A DNA stretch of 64,000 bases from Bacteroidota bacterium (GTDB lineage Bacteria > Bacteroidota > Bacteroidia > Chitinophagales > Chitinophagaceae), in the NCBI GenBank assembly GCA_947457075.1, contig CANGUG010000005.1, positions 1 to 64,000 on the forward strand. Direction: 5' to 3'. A program made the position numbers and the translations under genes. The notes below the pieces were generated by a model. That model was not told where the DNA came from. It did no database searches and was given only the letters and a program-made list of their open reading frames with translations. Of the stretch, positions 19,997 through 28,733 are shown in pieces; within the stretch, counting starts at the first letter, position 1, and each line of letters begins with the position of its first letter.

Positions 19997-21274
19997 TTAC
20001 TTTGTCCTGATGGCTTCCACTGGATTCATTTTTGCAGCGATAGATGCCGGAATAATGCCAGATATCATACCTAAAATAATACAAATGCTGAGGGCTAAAA
20101 ATACGATGCTTGGCGCTATAAATATGGGGAAAGGCAACACTGCCCCCAGGGCCATCGTGAGCAGCCAAACGAGCAATAAACCCACTAAACCCCCAATGAT
20201 GCATAAAAAGGCGCTCTCCAAAAGAAATTCATATAATATGGTACTGCTTTTGGCTCCAATGGCTTTTTTGAGTCCAATTTGACTAGTGCGTTCCCGTACG
20301 GTTACGAACATAATATTAGCCACGCCAAATGCCCCAACTAACAAGGATAAGCCCGCTATCGCCCAGCCCCCTTGGTTAATGGCGCCAAATACATTTTCAA
20401 TTTGATCCTTAAATTGTGCCACGTCATTGCAAGTGAAATTGTCCTCCTGTGTAGGACTAAGTTTGCGTAACTGACGCATGATGCCGTTTAATTCATCCTG
20501 CAAAGCCTTGGAAGGAATGCCCGATTTGGCTTGCACCATGATATAAGGATTGTTATTATCTGGATTAAACACAGAAGCGAAATAATAATAAGGAACGATG
20601 ACCGTTTTATCATAATCAAAACCTCCAATCATGGAACTTCCTTGTTTTTCGATTACCCCAATAACCAACAGCCTTCTTCCTCCGTATGAAATGGTTTTAT
20701 CAATGGCCTTTTCAGGTTTCCCATATAATTCTTCGGCTACCTGATAGCCAATTACGCAGTATGGAACACCTCGATTAAAATCGGTGTCATTAAAATAACG
20801 CCCTTTTTGAATGTTAAAGGTTTGAATTTTATTGAAATCGTTAGTGACACCATATAAGTTAACCCCTTTTAATTGATTTTCTTCGAAGGTGAAACTTGCT
20901 GTTGAAGAAACAAAAAAGGCAATATTGGAAGCTAAATTGGAACGCTTTTGGATGTAATCCATCTCAGTCACTTTCATGTTTGGACGTTTTACAAACTTCC
21001 ACCATGGGTAATCAGGGCCTCCATTATAATCCCATTTATCAATAAAAATAGTGTTGTTCCCCAAGCCTGATAAATCATTATTGATTTTTGACTTTAAACT
21101 ATCAATCGTAGCCAGCACCCCAATAATGCAAAATATCCCAATGGTGATGCCAAAAAGAGATAAAAAGGTCCTTAATTTATTCACCTTTAACTCCTGTAAA
21201 GCCATTTTAAAACTATTCCAAAGTATGGATAACACCTTTATCATATTGTAAAAATAGCTGAAATAAGCATTCAT
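19997..21274 (-). CDS. MacB/FtsX-type ABC transporter permease
   Basis: About 415-425 aa. Layout is one N-terminal transmembrane helix (TFLSLFGITIGIFCIIGVLA), a large periplasmic MacB-core domain (about 70-290) and three C-terminal helices with the FtsX signature (ANIMFVTVRERTSQIGLKKA). Such permeases act with a cytoplasmic ATPase in mechanotransmission or export of lipoproteins, peptides or drugs. No ATPase gene is adjacent here, so the partner must be elsewhere. The ATG at 21274 adds 10 residues before MIKVLSILWNSFKMAL; the second ATG (21244) is an equally good start. Confidence 0.88.
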   Translation of the reverse strand: MNAYFSYFYNMIKVLSILWNSFKMALQELKVNKLRTFLSLFGITIGIFCIIGVLATIDSLKSKINNDLSGLGNNTIFIDKWDYNGGPDYPWWKFVKRPNMKVTEMDYIQKRSNLASNIAFFVSSTASFTFEENQLKGVNLYGVTNDFNKIQTFNIQKGRYFNDTDFNRGVPYCVIGYQVAEELYGKPEKAIDKTISYGGRRLLVIGVIEKQGSSMIGGFDYDKTVIVPYYYFASVFNPDNNNPYIMVQAKSGIPSKALQDELNGIMRQLRKLSPTQEDNFTCNDVAQFKDQIENVFGAINQGGWAIAGLSLLVGAFGVANIMFVTVRERTSQIGLKKAIGAKSSTILYEFLLESAFLCIIGGLVGLLLVWLLTMALGAVLPFPIFIAPSIVFLALSICIILGMISGIIPASIAAKMNPVEAIRTK

Positions 21275-21390
21275 TAACCAAACTTTATGCGAACGGTCAT
21301 TTAACTATCTAAATGCACAATTTGTTAAGGTATTTTGCTTTACTCCTTAAAATCATTCAAACGATTGGTAGCTAGTATTAAATTGATGCG

Positions 21391-21398
21391 TATTTTTG
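21391..21398 (+). promoter_or_regulatory. -7 box, sdhCAB promoter
   Basis: TATTTTTG matches TAnnTTTG, 25 nt before the sdhC ATG. A TTGG lies about 23 nt upstream, slightly long for a -33 element. Confidence 0.45.
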
Positions 21399-21423
21399 CG
21401 TCGATTTTTAAATCATCAACAAT

Positions 21424-22122
21424 ATGAGCTCCAAAAATATGTTTACCTCCTCGGTAGGGAAAAAATTAGTAATGGCCTTCACAGGAATTTTCTTAATTCT
21501 GTTTTTAATTGTTCATGCAGGATTAAACGCTTGTATTTGGGCAAATGACGAAGGATTAATGTTTAACAAAGCGGCTCACTTTATGGGAAGTTTTGTTGTA
21601 CCGCGTATTTTAGAAGTAGGCCTTTTCTTGGGTATCTTTTTACACATCATTCAAGGTTATTTATTAACCTTAGAAAACAGAAGTAAAAGAGCAGTAGATT
21701 ATGCAGTAAATTATTCAAAAGGAAGTAAATGGTATAGCCGAAGTATGGCTTTGTTAGGTACTTTACTTTTAATGTTTTTAGTAATGCATATTTATCATTT
21801 TTGGACACCTAGTCGACTAGGCGGAATTGGAGGGATAAAGTCATTGACCGTATTTGATAAGAATGGTGTTGAATACCACAACTTATATGCTGAAATGAAA
21901 TTGGTATTTGAAAACCTTTACGTAGTTATTGTATATGTGTTAGCATGTGGATCACTTGGCTACCACTTAGCACATGGTTTTCAAAGTGCATTTAAAACAA
22001 TTGGTATTCACAATAAAAAATACCATGCCATCATCAGTACTATTGGATATGGTTTCTCCATATTCATTTCATTAGTATTTGCGATGATGCCAATTAGTTT
22101 TTATTTTGGCTTGGTTAAATAA
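21424..22122 (+). CDS. sdhC: Succinate dehydrogenase cytochrome b558 subunit
   Basis: 232 aa integral membrane subunit with five hydrophobic helices, the single-anchor (type B, di-haem) form seen in Bacteroidota and epsilon-proteobacteria. It anchors SdhAB to the inner membrane and passes electrons to menaquinone. Candidate haem-ligand histidines occur within helices (LIVHAGLN, LGIFLHIIQGY, MHIYHFWTP, LGYHLAHGF). It is the first gene of a C-A-B operon; sdhA follows after 35 nt. Confidence 0.94.
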   Translation: MSSKNMFTSSVGKKLVMAFTGIFLILFLIVHAGLNACIWANDEGLMFNKAAHFMGSFVVPRILEVGLFLGIFLHIIQGYLLTLENRSKRAVDYAVNYSKGSKWYSRSMALLGTLLLMFLVMHIYHFWTPSRLGGIGGIKSLTVFDKNGVEYHNLYAEMKLVFENLYVVIVYVLACGSLGYHLAHGFQSAFKTIGIHNKKYHAIISTIGYGFSIFISLVFAMMPISFYFGLVK

Positions 22123-22157
22123 AAAAATATTCTACACTTTAGATAAAAGATTTCAAT

Positions 22158-24131
22158 ATGTTAAACTCAAAAATACCTGCAGGAAATTTAGACGACAAAT
22201 GGGTGGATTATAAAGGTCACTGTAAATTGGTGAACCCTGCAAATAAAAGAAAAATGGAAGTGATTGTGGTGGGTACCGGTTTAGCTGGTGCAAGTGCCGC
22301 TGCTTCCTTAGGTGAATTAGGCTATAAAGTAAAAGCATTTTGCTTTCAAGATAGTCCACGTCGTGCGCACAGTATTGCAGCACAAGGTGGAATTAACGCT
22401 GCTAAAAACTATCAGAATGATGGTGATAGTGTTTTTCGTTTATTTTATGACACGATTAAAGGAGGTGACTACCGTGCGCGTGAAGCAAACGTTCATCGTT
22501 TAGCGGAAGTGAGTGTGAATATTATTGACCAATGCGTTGCACAAGGTGTTCCATTCGCACGTGAATATGGCGGATTATTAAGTAACAGAAGTTTTGGTGG
22601 TACACAGGTACAAAGAACTTTTTATGCTGCAGGACAAACTGGTCAGCAATTATTAATAGGTGCTTACCAAGCTTTAGAGCGTCAGGTAGCATTAGGCAAT
22701 GTAACCATGTATTCCCGTCACGAAATGTTAGATGTGGTGAAGATTGACGGAAAAGCAAAAGGGATCATCGCTAGAAATTTAATTACAGGTGAATTAGAAA
22801 AGCATTTTGGATACGCAGTATTATTATGTACAGGCGGATATGGTAATGTGTTTTATTTATCAACCAATGCAATGGGTTCGAATGTAACTGCTGCATGGAA
22901 AGCGCATAAAAAAGGTGCTTATTTCGCCAATCCATGTTTCACACAAATTCACCCGACATGTATTCCTGTTTCTGGTGACCATCAGTCTAAATTAACATTG
23001 ATGTCTGAGTCTTTAAGAAACGACGGTCGTATTTGGGTACCTAAAAAACATGGGGATGATCGCAAACCAAACGATATTCCTGAAGAAGAAAGAGATTATT
23101 ATTTAGAGCGTCGCTACCCTGCCTTCGGAAACTTAGTGCCTCGTGATGTAGCTTCTCGTGCTGCAAAAGAAAGATGTGATGCAGGATATGGCGTTGGTAC
23201 TTCTAAGCAGGCGGTTTATTTAGATTATGCTGCTGCCATTGAGCGTTATGGTAAAACAGAAGTAAGCAAGAAAGGCTTAAGCAATGTAAGCCATGAAGAT
23301 ATAATTGCTTTAGGTAAGGAAGTCGTAAAAGAAAAATACGGCAACTTATTTGATATGTACGCAAAAATCACAGGTGAAAATCCATACGAAGTGCCAATGC
23401 GTATTTATCCAGCGGTACACTATACCATGGGTGGATTATGGGTAGATTATGAATTACAAACCAATGTACCTGGATTATATGCATTAGGAGAAGCTAACTT
23501 TAGCGACCATGGTGCCAACCGTTTAGGGGCATCTGCGTTGATGCAAGGTTTGGCGGATGGTTACTTTGTTATCCCTTATACTTTAGGAAATAATTTAGCC
23601 GATGAAATTTACAATCCTCCTATTCCTACCACTCATCCTGCATTTGAAGCGGCTGAAAAAGCCGTAGCTGATCGCATTCAAAAATTGAAAAATATTAATG
23701 GTACGCAATCAGTAGAAAGTTTCCATAAGCGATTAGGTAAAATTATTTGGAATGAGTGTGGAATGTCAAGAAGTGAAGCTGGCTTAAAAAAAGCGATCGC
23801 TGATGTTCAAGCATTGAAAAAAGAATTTTGGAGTGATGTAAGAATCCCAGGCGAGATTAACGAATACAATCCTGAATTAGATAAAGCCAATCGTGTGGCA
23901 GACTTTATTGAATTAGGAGAATTAATGTGTGTTGATGCTTTAAATAGAAATGAAAGCTGTGGTGGTCACTTTAGAGAAGAATACCAAACACCCGATGGCG
24001 AGGCTTTAAGAGACGACGAAAATTATATGTATGTTGCTGCATGGGAAGCTACAGGCGAACATCAATGGCAATTACATAAGGAAGAATTAAAGTATGATGT
24101 CATTAAACCTTCTCAACGTAACTACAAATAA
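22158..24131 (+). CDS. sdhA: Succinate dehydrogenase/fumarate reductase flavoprotein subunit
   Basis: 657 aa. The FAD-binding dinucleotide fold starts at [20 protein letters not shown] (about residues 35-54). The region [17 protein letters not shown] carries the His to which FAD is covalently attached in the family. [13 protein letters not shown] and [18 protein letters not shown] are the conserved substrate and FAD-contact regions. It oxidises succinate in the TCA cycle; with a type B membrane anchor, fumarate reduction is also possible. It sits between sdhC and sdhB in one operon. Confidence 0.96.
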   Translation: MLNSKIPAGNLDDKWVDYKGHCKLVNPANKRKMEVIVVGTGLAGASAAASLGELGYKVKAFCFQDSPRRAHSIAAQGGINAAKNYQNDGDSVFRLFYDTIKGGDYRAREANVHRLAEVSVNIIDQCVAQGVPFAREYGGLLSNRSFGGTQVQRTFYAAGQTGQQLLIGAYQALERQVALGNVTMYSRHEMLDVVKIDGKAKGIIARNLITGELEKHFGYAVLLCTGGYGNVFYLSTNAMGSNVTAAWKAHKKGAYFANPCFTQIHPTCIPVSGDHQSKLTLMSESLRNDGRIWVPKKHGDDRKPNDIPEEERDYYLERRYPAFGNLVPRDVASRAAKERCDAGYGVGTSKQAVYLDYAAAIERYGKTEVSKKGLSNVSHEDIIALGKEVVKEKYGNLFDMYAKITGENPYEVPMRIYPAVHYTMGGLWVDYELQTNVPGLYALGEANFSDHGANRLGASALMQGLADGYFVIPYTLGNNLADEIYNPPIPTTHPAFEAAEKAVADRIQKLKNINGTQSVESFHKRLGKIIWNECGMSRSEAGLKKAIADVQALKKEFWSDVRIPGEINEYNPELDKANRVADFIELGELMCVDALNRNESCGGHFREEYQTPDGEALRDDENYMYVAAWEATGEHQWQLHKEELKYDVIKPSQRNYK

Positions 24132-24167
24132 ATAAACCAATTAACTACCAGTATAACTAATTATAAT

Positions 24168-24929
24168 ATGGCACACAACAACTTAAATTTAAAATTGAAA
24201 GTTTGGCGTCAAAAAAATGCAACTACTCCAGGTGCATTTAAAACATATGAAGTAAATGATATTTCAGATGAAATGTCATTTTTAGAAATGTTAGACGTTT
24301 TAAATGAAAAATTAATTGTAACAGGTGATGAGCCTATTGCATTTGATCATGACTGTAGAGAAGGTATTTGCGGAATGTGTTCTTTATATATTGATGGGAA
24401 GCCACATGGCCCTTGGCAAGCAAATACCACTTGTCAATTACATATGCGTGCTTTTAAGGACGGAGATACTATTACCATTGAGCCATGGAGAGCCAACGCT
24501 TTCCCAATTGTAAAGGACTTAACGGTTGACCGTGGCGCATTTGATAGAATCATTCAAGCTGGCGGATACGTAAGTGTTAATACTGGTAATGCAGTAGATG
24601 GAAACAGTTTGCCTATTGAAAAAGACAATGCCGACGCTGCTTTTGCTGCAGCAATGTGTATTGGTTGTGGTGCTTGTGTGGCTGCATGTAAAAATAGCTC
24701 AGCGATGTTGTTTTTAAGTGCTAAAGTTTCTCACTTAGCCTTATTACCACAAGGAGAGCCTGAAAGAAAATCTCGTGTATTAAATATGGTGGCTCAAATG
24801 GACAAAGAAGGATTCGGATCTTGTACCAATACTGGTGCTTGTGAAGCAGCTTGTCCAAAAGAAATTTCAATTGCTAATATCGCTCGTTTAAATAAAGAGT
24901 ATTTAAGAGCAGGATTAACTGCAGAATAG
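24168..24929 (+). CDS. sdhB: Succinate dehydrogenase/fumarate reductase iron-sulfur subunit
   Basis: 253 aa. The N-terminal ferredoxin domain holds the [2Fe-2S] ligands in [10 protein letters not shown] plus a later Cys (TTCQL). The C-terminal domain has the [12 protein letters not shown] and [15 protein letters not shown] clusters for the [4Fe-4S] and [3Fe-4S] or [4Fe-4S] centres. It carries electrons from FAD to the membrane haems. The TAG stop overlaps the GTG start of the trmN6-like methyltransferase by one base, so the methyltransferase is translated from the same mRNA. Confidence 0.95.
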   Translation: MAHNNLNLKLKVWRQKNATTPGAFKTYEVNDISDEMSFLEMLDVLNEKLIVTGDEPIAFDHDCREGICGMCSLYIDGKPHGPWQANTTCQLHMRAFKDGDTITIEPWRANAFPIVKDLTVDRGAFDRIIQAGGYVSVNTGNAVDGNSLPIEKDNADAAFAAAMCIGCGACVAACKNSSAMLFLSAKVSHLALLPQGEPERKSRVLNMVAQMDKEGFGSCTNTGACEAACPKEISIANIARLNKEYLRAGLTAE

Positions 24930-25669
24930 TGTCCAACACTTATTTTCAGTTTAAACAATTTATCGTGCATCAGGAACATACCGCCATGAAGGTATGTACT
25001 GATGCATGTTTATTTGGGGCCTGGTTGGCCAAGGATGAAAATATAAAAACTGCATCAACCCTTTTAGATATTGGCACGGGTACTGGGTTATTAAGCTTAA
25101 TGGTTGCTCAATCGATTGCTGAAAACAAAAAAAGCAATGCAAAAATTACCGCTGTTGAAATTGAACCAACCGCTGCCAATGAAGCTAAAAGCAATTTTAA
25201 TATAAGCCCCTGGTCCAATGAGATTGAACTCATTAATGGTCCCATTCAAGCATTAAGCCAACCCTCATTTGATTGCATTTTTACCAATCCCCCATTTTAC
25301 GAAGGGGATTTAATTTCTATGAGTGATAAAATGAATTTAGCGGCGCATAGCAAAGCATTGCCATGGACTGATTTAATGGAGTCAGTATCCAATTTACTCA
25401 ATTCCAATGGCTACTACTATGTTTTAGTACCCGCCTTACGCGCTTATACCATGCAAAAATTAGCAGGACAAAAAGGCTTGCAATTAATGGAAGAAGTAGT
25501 AGTGTATAATGCAGCAAAACAAAAGCCGATTAGAGCAATGCAAAAATTTAAAAAAATGGAAGCAACCAATTTAGCTGTCACTAGAACTAATTTTATAATT
25601 AAGGATGCAGACAATAATTACTCTGCTCATTTCAAGCAATTACTTGCACCTTTCTACTTGCACTTATAA
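24929..25669 (+). CDS. tRNA1(Val) (adenine37-N6)-methyltransferase (TrmN6/YfiC type)
   Basis: 246 aa Rossmann-fold methyltransferase. The N-terminal signature MKVCTDACLFGAWL and SAM-binding LLDIGTGTGLLSLMVAQ (about 46-62) are followed by the catalytic NPPFYEGDL motif (N-P-P-F, typical of N6-adenine methyltransferases). The family methylates A37 of tRNA1-Val. The start is a GTG that overlaps the sdhB stop (TAGTG). A later ATG at the conserved MKVCTDAC would delete part of the fold, so the GTG is favoured. It is convergent with, and 1 nt from, the next gene. Confidence 0.9.
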   Translation: MSNTYFQFKQFIVHQEHTAMKVCTDACLFGAWLAKDENIKTASTLLDIGTGTGLLSLMVAQSIAENKKSNAKITAVEIEPTAANEAKSNFNISPWSNEIELINGPIQALSQPSFDCIFTNPPFYEGDLISMSDKMNLAAHSKALPWTDLMESVSNLLNSNGYYYVLVPALRAYTMQKLAGQKGLQLMEEVVVYNAAKQKPIRAMQKFKKMEATNLAVTRTNFIIKDADNNYSAHFKQLLAPFYLHL

Positions 25670-25670
25670 A

Positions 25671-26888
25671 CTAATGCTTTGCATAATTACTTAAATACTG
25701 GTAAGCCTTAGTTAACTTACCTTGCGCTAAAATAGTAGCATTGGTAATAATTTCATTTCCTTCCCCAATTAAATCAGGTAAAACATATTTAATTAACTGT
25801 TCCCCAAAAAAACGACTCGCATCTCTTGGTAATTCGTTGGGTAAATTGCCTACTGCCATCACATCAATACTATTGGGCAAATAAGGCGCAGTTTTTTTTA
25901 TTGAATTTATTTCAACCCCATATACTGGCTCCTCGCTAGTTGCATCACCTAAATTAATAGGAACACTGCCATGGGCATCATCAGTAATATCTGCAATGGT
26001 TGTTAATGCAATATTATCTTCCTTTAATTCATCAATGGTAAATAAGGGAGGAATTCCTTTTTCCCAATAAATACCATTCATTAACACATGCGTATGTTTT
26101 AGATATCGGTTATAAACACAATCATAATTTTGTGGATTTTCATGAAAATCTAATCTTTCATATAATCCTGTTTCTTTATGAACATACAAATCACGTCCTT
26201 TTAAATGAACATACACTGGATAAGCATATTTCCGATGAATGTATTCATCAGGCTCTACTTGTTGTACATCCATTAAATTCATGATTTCTAAAATACCATG
26301 CGCCACCCTTCCTGATCCTGTTACAGCAATTTTAATATTGGGTAGCTTTAACCCAAAATAAGTATGCACCAATTCCATATAATCCTTTACATCTTTCACC
26401 CTTCCTAACTGAAATGCTTTTGTCCGATTGCCATAAGCCATAATCCCATTATGGGCACCAACAATACCCGCAAAAAAACCAAACCCAATAAGTCTTTGTC
26501 CATCCTCATGTGCCAGACATTCATAATCAATCATCGTAATTTCCTTATCCATCATTGCATGAAACAAGGATTGATTATAGGGTTGCTCTTTTTTGGTATG
26601 AGAGAAAAACAAATAGGTTTTACCTTTAATTAATTGTGCTATAGGTACTTCTTTAATACCCAACAATAAGTCAGCATCGCTAATATCTGAAACAACTTTA
26701 ATACCTTCCTTTTCATATTCCTTATCTGAAAAACACCTAGAGGAGGAGGATTCCACTAAAATATCCCAATGGGGGAAATTAGCTTTAAACCAGGCACATT
26801 GCTTGGGCGTTAAAGCTACCCGATTGTCACTGGGAACTTTTCCCTCTTTAATAAGTCCTACTATTGGCATTTGACTAATTTTGCACAA
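25671..26888 (-). CDS. Saccharopine dehydrogenase (Lys1-like)/alanine dehydrogenase-family oxidoreductase
   Basis: About 399-405 aa, NAD(P)-dependent, AlaDH/PNT fold. The N-terminal domain begins MPIVGLIKEGKVPSDNRVALTP; candidate catalytic Lys (LLGIKEVP) and His (FFSHTKKEQPYN) occur as in lysine-forming saccharopine dehydrogenase. The nucleotide-binding segment is IKIAVTGSGRVAHGILEIM. The length and the FGFFAGIVGAHNG region fit the Lys1 type better than classical alanine dehydrogenase, but no lysine-pathway genes are nearby. The better start is the ATG at 26870 (MPIVGLIKEG), because 26888 lies in the intergenic promoter region of hscB. Confidence 0.8.
   Translation of the reverse strand: MCKISQMPIVGLIKEGKVPSDNRVALTPKQCAWFKANFPHWDILVESSSSRCFSDKEYEKEGIKVVSDISDADLLLGIKEVPIAQLIKGKTYLFFSHTKKEQPYNQSLFHAMMDKEITMIDYECLAHEDGQRLIGFGFFAGIVGAHNGIMAYGNRTKAFQLGRVKDVKDYMELVHTYFGLKLPNIKIAVTGSGRVAHGILEIMNLMDVQQVEPDEYIHRKYAYPVYVHLKGRDLYVHKETGLYERLDFHENPQNYDCVYNRYLKHTHVLMNGIYWEKGIPPLFTIDELKEDNIALTTIADITDDAHGSVPINLGDATSEEPVYGVEINSIKKTAPYLPNSIDVMAVGNLPNELPRDASRFFGEQLIKYVLPDLIGEGNEIITNATILAQGKLTKAYQYLSNYAKH
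26876..26883 (+). promoter_or_regulatory. -7 box, hscB promoter
   Basis: TAATTTTG matches TAnnTTTG and ends 21 nt before the ATG at 26905. This rules out an earlier TTG start at 26881, which falls within the box. Confidence 0.5.
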
Positions 26889-26904
26889 TATACAAAAGAT
26901 AGAA

Positions 26905-27408
26905 ATGAATTTTTTTGAATTATTTGGTTTACCTATTGCTTTTAAAACTGATAAAAATCAGTTAAGGTTGGCATTTATGAATATTCAAAGGGCATCCCAC
27001 CCTGATAAATTCATACAAGGTAGTGAAGCCGAACAGGAATTGGCTTTAGAACAATCGGCTTTGGCCAATAAAGGTTTTACCCTACTTAATAATCAAGAAA
27101 AAATAATCCCCTATGTACTTGAAATAACGGGACATATTCAAGCAGACGAAAAGTACAATCTAGCGCCCGACTTTTTAATGGAAATGATGGAGTTAAATGA
27201 GGGCTGGATGGATGCGGATTCGGAAGAGGCAAAACAAAATATACTGAACCAAATTAATACCTTAAAAAATGACATTTTTAGCCCCATTCAAGCCTATTTG
27301 GAAGCTGATTCGATCCATGTTATTCCCCAAGAAGCAATGCTGCAAATAAAGGACTATTACTACAAGAAAAAATACCTTGACCGTATTTTGGAAGATTTCC
27401 ACCATTAA
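26905..27408 (+). CDS. hscB: Fe-S cluster assembly co-chaperone HscB
   Basis: 167 aa from the ATG at 26905. The N-terminal J domain starts MNFFELFGLPIAF and has the HPD tripeptide (residues 32-34, in SHPDKF) that stimulates an Hsp70 ATPase. The C-terminal three-helix domain (about 85-167) corresponds to the IscU-binding region of HscB. It delivers scaffold-bound Fe-S clusters to the HscA-type chaperone. No isc or hscA genes are adjacent. The head-to-head gene on the minus strand is 34 nt away if its ATG at 26870 is used. Confidence 0.85.
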   Translation: MNFFELFGLPIAFKTDKNQLRLAFMNIQRASHPDKFIQGSEAEQELALEQSALANKGFTLLNNQEKIIPYVLEITGHIQADEKYNLAPDFLMEMMELNEGWMDADSEEAKQNILNQINTLKNDIFSPIQAYLEADSIHVIPQEAMLQIKDYYYKKKYLDRILEDFHH

Positions 27409-27455
27409 CGTAATATTGCATCCCGCCTGGATAACTTGTTTATCCGAATAATAAT

Positions 27456-27539
27456 GCCCAGATGGCGGAACTGGTAGACGCGCTAGACTCAAAATCTGGT
27501 TATCGCAAGGTAGTGCAGGTTCGATTCCTGTTCTGGGCA
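27456..27539 (+). tRNA. tRNA-Leu (anticodon CAA)
   Basis: An 84-nt class II tRNA with a long variable arm. Acceptor stem GCCCAGA pairs with TCTGGGC, the anticodon loop CTCAAAA sits in an AGA/TCT stem (anticodon CAA, decodes UUG) and the T-loop is TTCGATT. CCA is not encoded (the sequence after the discriminator A is CAA). A 6-bp hairpin GGATAA/TTATCC (27429-27445) precedes it. A strong terminator follows 1 nt after the tRNA. Confidence 0.97.
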
Positions 27540-27540
27540 C

Positions 27541-27571
27541 AAACCCTGTCACGCAAGTGACAGGGTTTTTT
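27541..27571 (+). terminator. Terminator of tRNA-Leu(CAA)
   Basis: AAACCCTGTCAC-GCAA-GTGACAGGGTTT forms a 12-bp stem with a GNRA tetraloop followed by TTTTTT. The same CTGTCAC/GTGACAG core recurs behind the second tRNA-Leu at 61211. Confidence 0.9.
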
Positions 27572-27710
27572 GTTTCGAAGCTGTGTCAAAAGCTTGCTTT
27601 TGTAAACAGATGAGAAGCAAAAAACCCAACGAAATGCGAAGCATTTTGTTGAAAGGGTTTGGGTAAACCCGCCATTCAAGGAAGACGTTTGAGCGAAGCG
27701 AGAACGGCAG

Positions 27711-27730
27711 TCCTTTTCTGGGAACATACC
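27711..27730 (+). repeat. Imperfect repeat of tRNA-Leu(CAA) 3' end
   Basis: This 20-nt stretch matches 27526-27545 (the tRNA 3' end plus flank) at 17 of 20 positions (TCCTnTTCTGGGnACAnACC). It may be a tRNA remnant, part of the downstream element or a decayed attachment-site-like duplication. No integrase is nearby. Confidence 0.4.
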
Positions 27731-27757
27731 ATTACAGGCTTTTAAACGAGCAGGTTA

Positions 27758-28150
27758 TTACAAAGATTTTACCGCACGAACGTGTGGTATGTCATCAGAA
27801 AATTCTAGACTTTCACTAATAGTCTTTAATTTACCATCGTTAAAATCTAAATACCAGTATCCGTATTTTGATTTTTTAGACCCCGACCAATAATTAATAC
27901 CTAAAAAGCCCTTGATTTTTTTTCTGTTTAAATATAGAATTCTTAATTCATTATTTGTGGGCAGTCTCCAACCTTTTCCTAAATCATGACAGGCATCGAC
28001 ACCATCTTCCCAGTATTTTACATACGTCATATCGTTTTCTGCTACTAATAAATTGCCGATTTTGACAGGTTTACCTATTATCTCTTTGGCATCTTGCGCA
28101 AAAGACAAACAAGTAATCATCAATAAAGGTAGTAGTAGTAATTTTTTCAT
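27758..28150 (-). CDS. Exported DUF1566 (Lcl C-terminal-type) protein, copy 1
   Basis: 130 aa. The signal peptide MKKLLLLPLLMITCLSFAQ is followed by a compact domain with GWRLPTNNELR, NYWSGSK and HVRAVKSL, the hallmarks of DUF1566/Lcl_C (C-type-lectin-like fold of FISUMP-like proteins). Function unknown; extracellular or outer-surface location is expected. It is a tandem paralogue of the next gene (22 nt apart), sharing the motif DAKEIIGKPVKIG after the signal peptide. Confidence 0.75.
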   Translation of the reverse strand: MKKLLLLPLLMITCLSFAQDAKEIIGKPVKIGNLLVAENDMTYVKYWEDGVDACHDLGKGWRLPTNNELRILYLNRKKIKGFLGINYWSGSKKSKYGYWYLDFNDGKLKTISESLEFSDDIPHVRAVKSL

Positions 28151-28172
28151 AGTACTTAAATAAGAAATAAAA

Positions 28173-28583
28173 TTAAAAGCTCTTTACAGCTCGGCCATAC
28201 CATTTGACAACCTTGTTACTTGACCAATATTCATCAAAATCAACCTGCCTACCATTTGCAAAATCCTGAATCCATACATTTTTAGGACCACTCAAAGTTG
28301 AACTCCAATAGCAAAAGCCAGTACCATATCCTATATATGAAAAACCTCCTATTAAGTCTTTGTTCATGTACATAGTATTGAGTTCATTTTTTGTTGGCAG
28401 TCGCCAACCAGCTCCTAAACTTGCGCATGCTTTTTTTGCATCCGCCCAATTCAAATACGCAATATCATATTGCGCAATTAATAACTTACCTATTTTAACG
28501 GGCTTACCAATAATTTCTTTGGCATCTTGGGCAAAACAAAAAAAGGTAACCATTAGCAAAGGGATCAGTAGTAACTTTTTCAT
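28173..28583 (-). CDS. Exported DUF1566 (Lcl C-terminal-type) protein, copy 2
   Basis: 136 aa. Signal peptide MKKLLLIPLLMVTFFCFAQ, then the same DAKEIIGKPVKIG lead and GWRLPTKNELN, FCYWSSTL, YGRAVKSF motifs as its neighbour. This copy has the intact YWSS, whereas copy 1 has YWSG. The pair probably arose by tandem duplication. Transcription from the 150-bp gap upstream (28584-28733) is likely; no promoter box was recognised there. Confidence 0.75.
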   Translation of the reverse strand: MKKLLLIPLLMVTFFCFAQDAKEIIGKPVKIGKLLIAQYDIAYLNWADAKKACASLGAGWRLPTKNELNTMYMNKDLIGGFSYIGYGTGFCYWSSTLSGPKNVWIQDFANGRQVDFDEYWSSNKVVKWYGRAVKSF

Positions 28584-28733
28584 AGTTGTAATTAATTTAA
28601 TATAAATCTACAGTCTATTTTTGAACACAACAAATTTTTCATGTAATGGCAAATCACAATAATGTTTTATACCAACAATAAATCGAAAATGAAATAGTAA
28701 TGAAATATAATCCAACAGTTCTGAATAAAACTT

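Larger units (their letters stand above)
27541..27740 (+). repeat. tRNA-Leu downstream structured element, copy 1
   Basis: About 200 nt without a gene that fold into ordered helices. These are the terminator; CAAAAGC-TT-GCTTTTG (27587-27602); GGGTTTTTTG (27563-27572) pairing perfectly with CAAAAAACCC (27618-27627); AACGAAATGC-GAA-GCATTTTGTT (27628-27650); GGGTTT-GGGT-AAACCC; and the box GAGCGAAGCGAG (27691-27702). The same order with different but compensated bases appears at 61211-61400. Function unknown. Confidence 0.7.

Noticed and set aside
27262..27727. Two overlapping minus-strand open frames across the tRNA-Leu(CAA) and its downstream element (up to 96 and 75 codons)
   Set aside because: They run antisense through hscB, the tRNA and the structured element; the first contains the typical translated tRNA-antisense peptide (GIEPALPCDNQ). 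No promoter and no protein family match.
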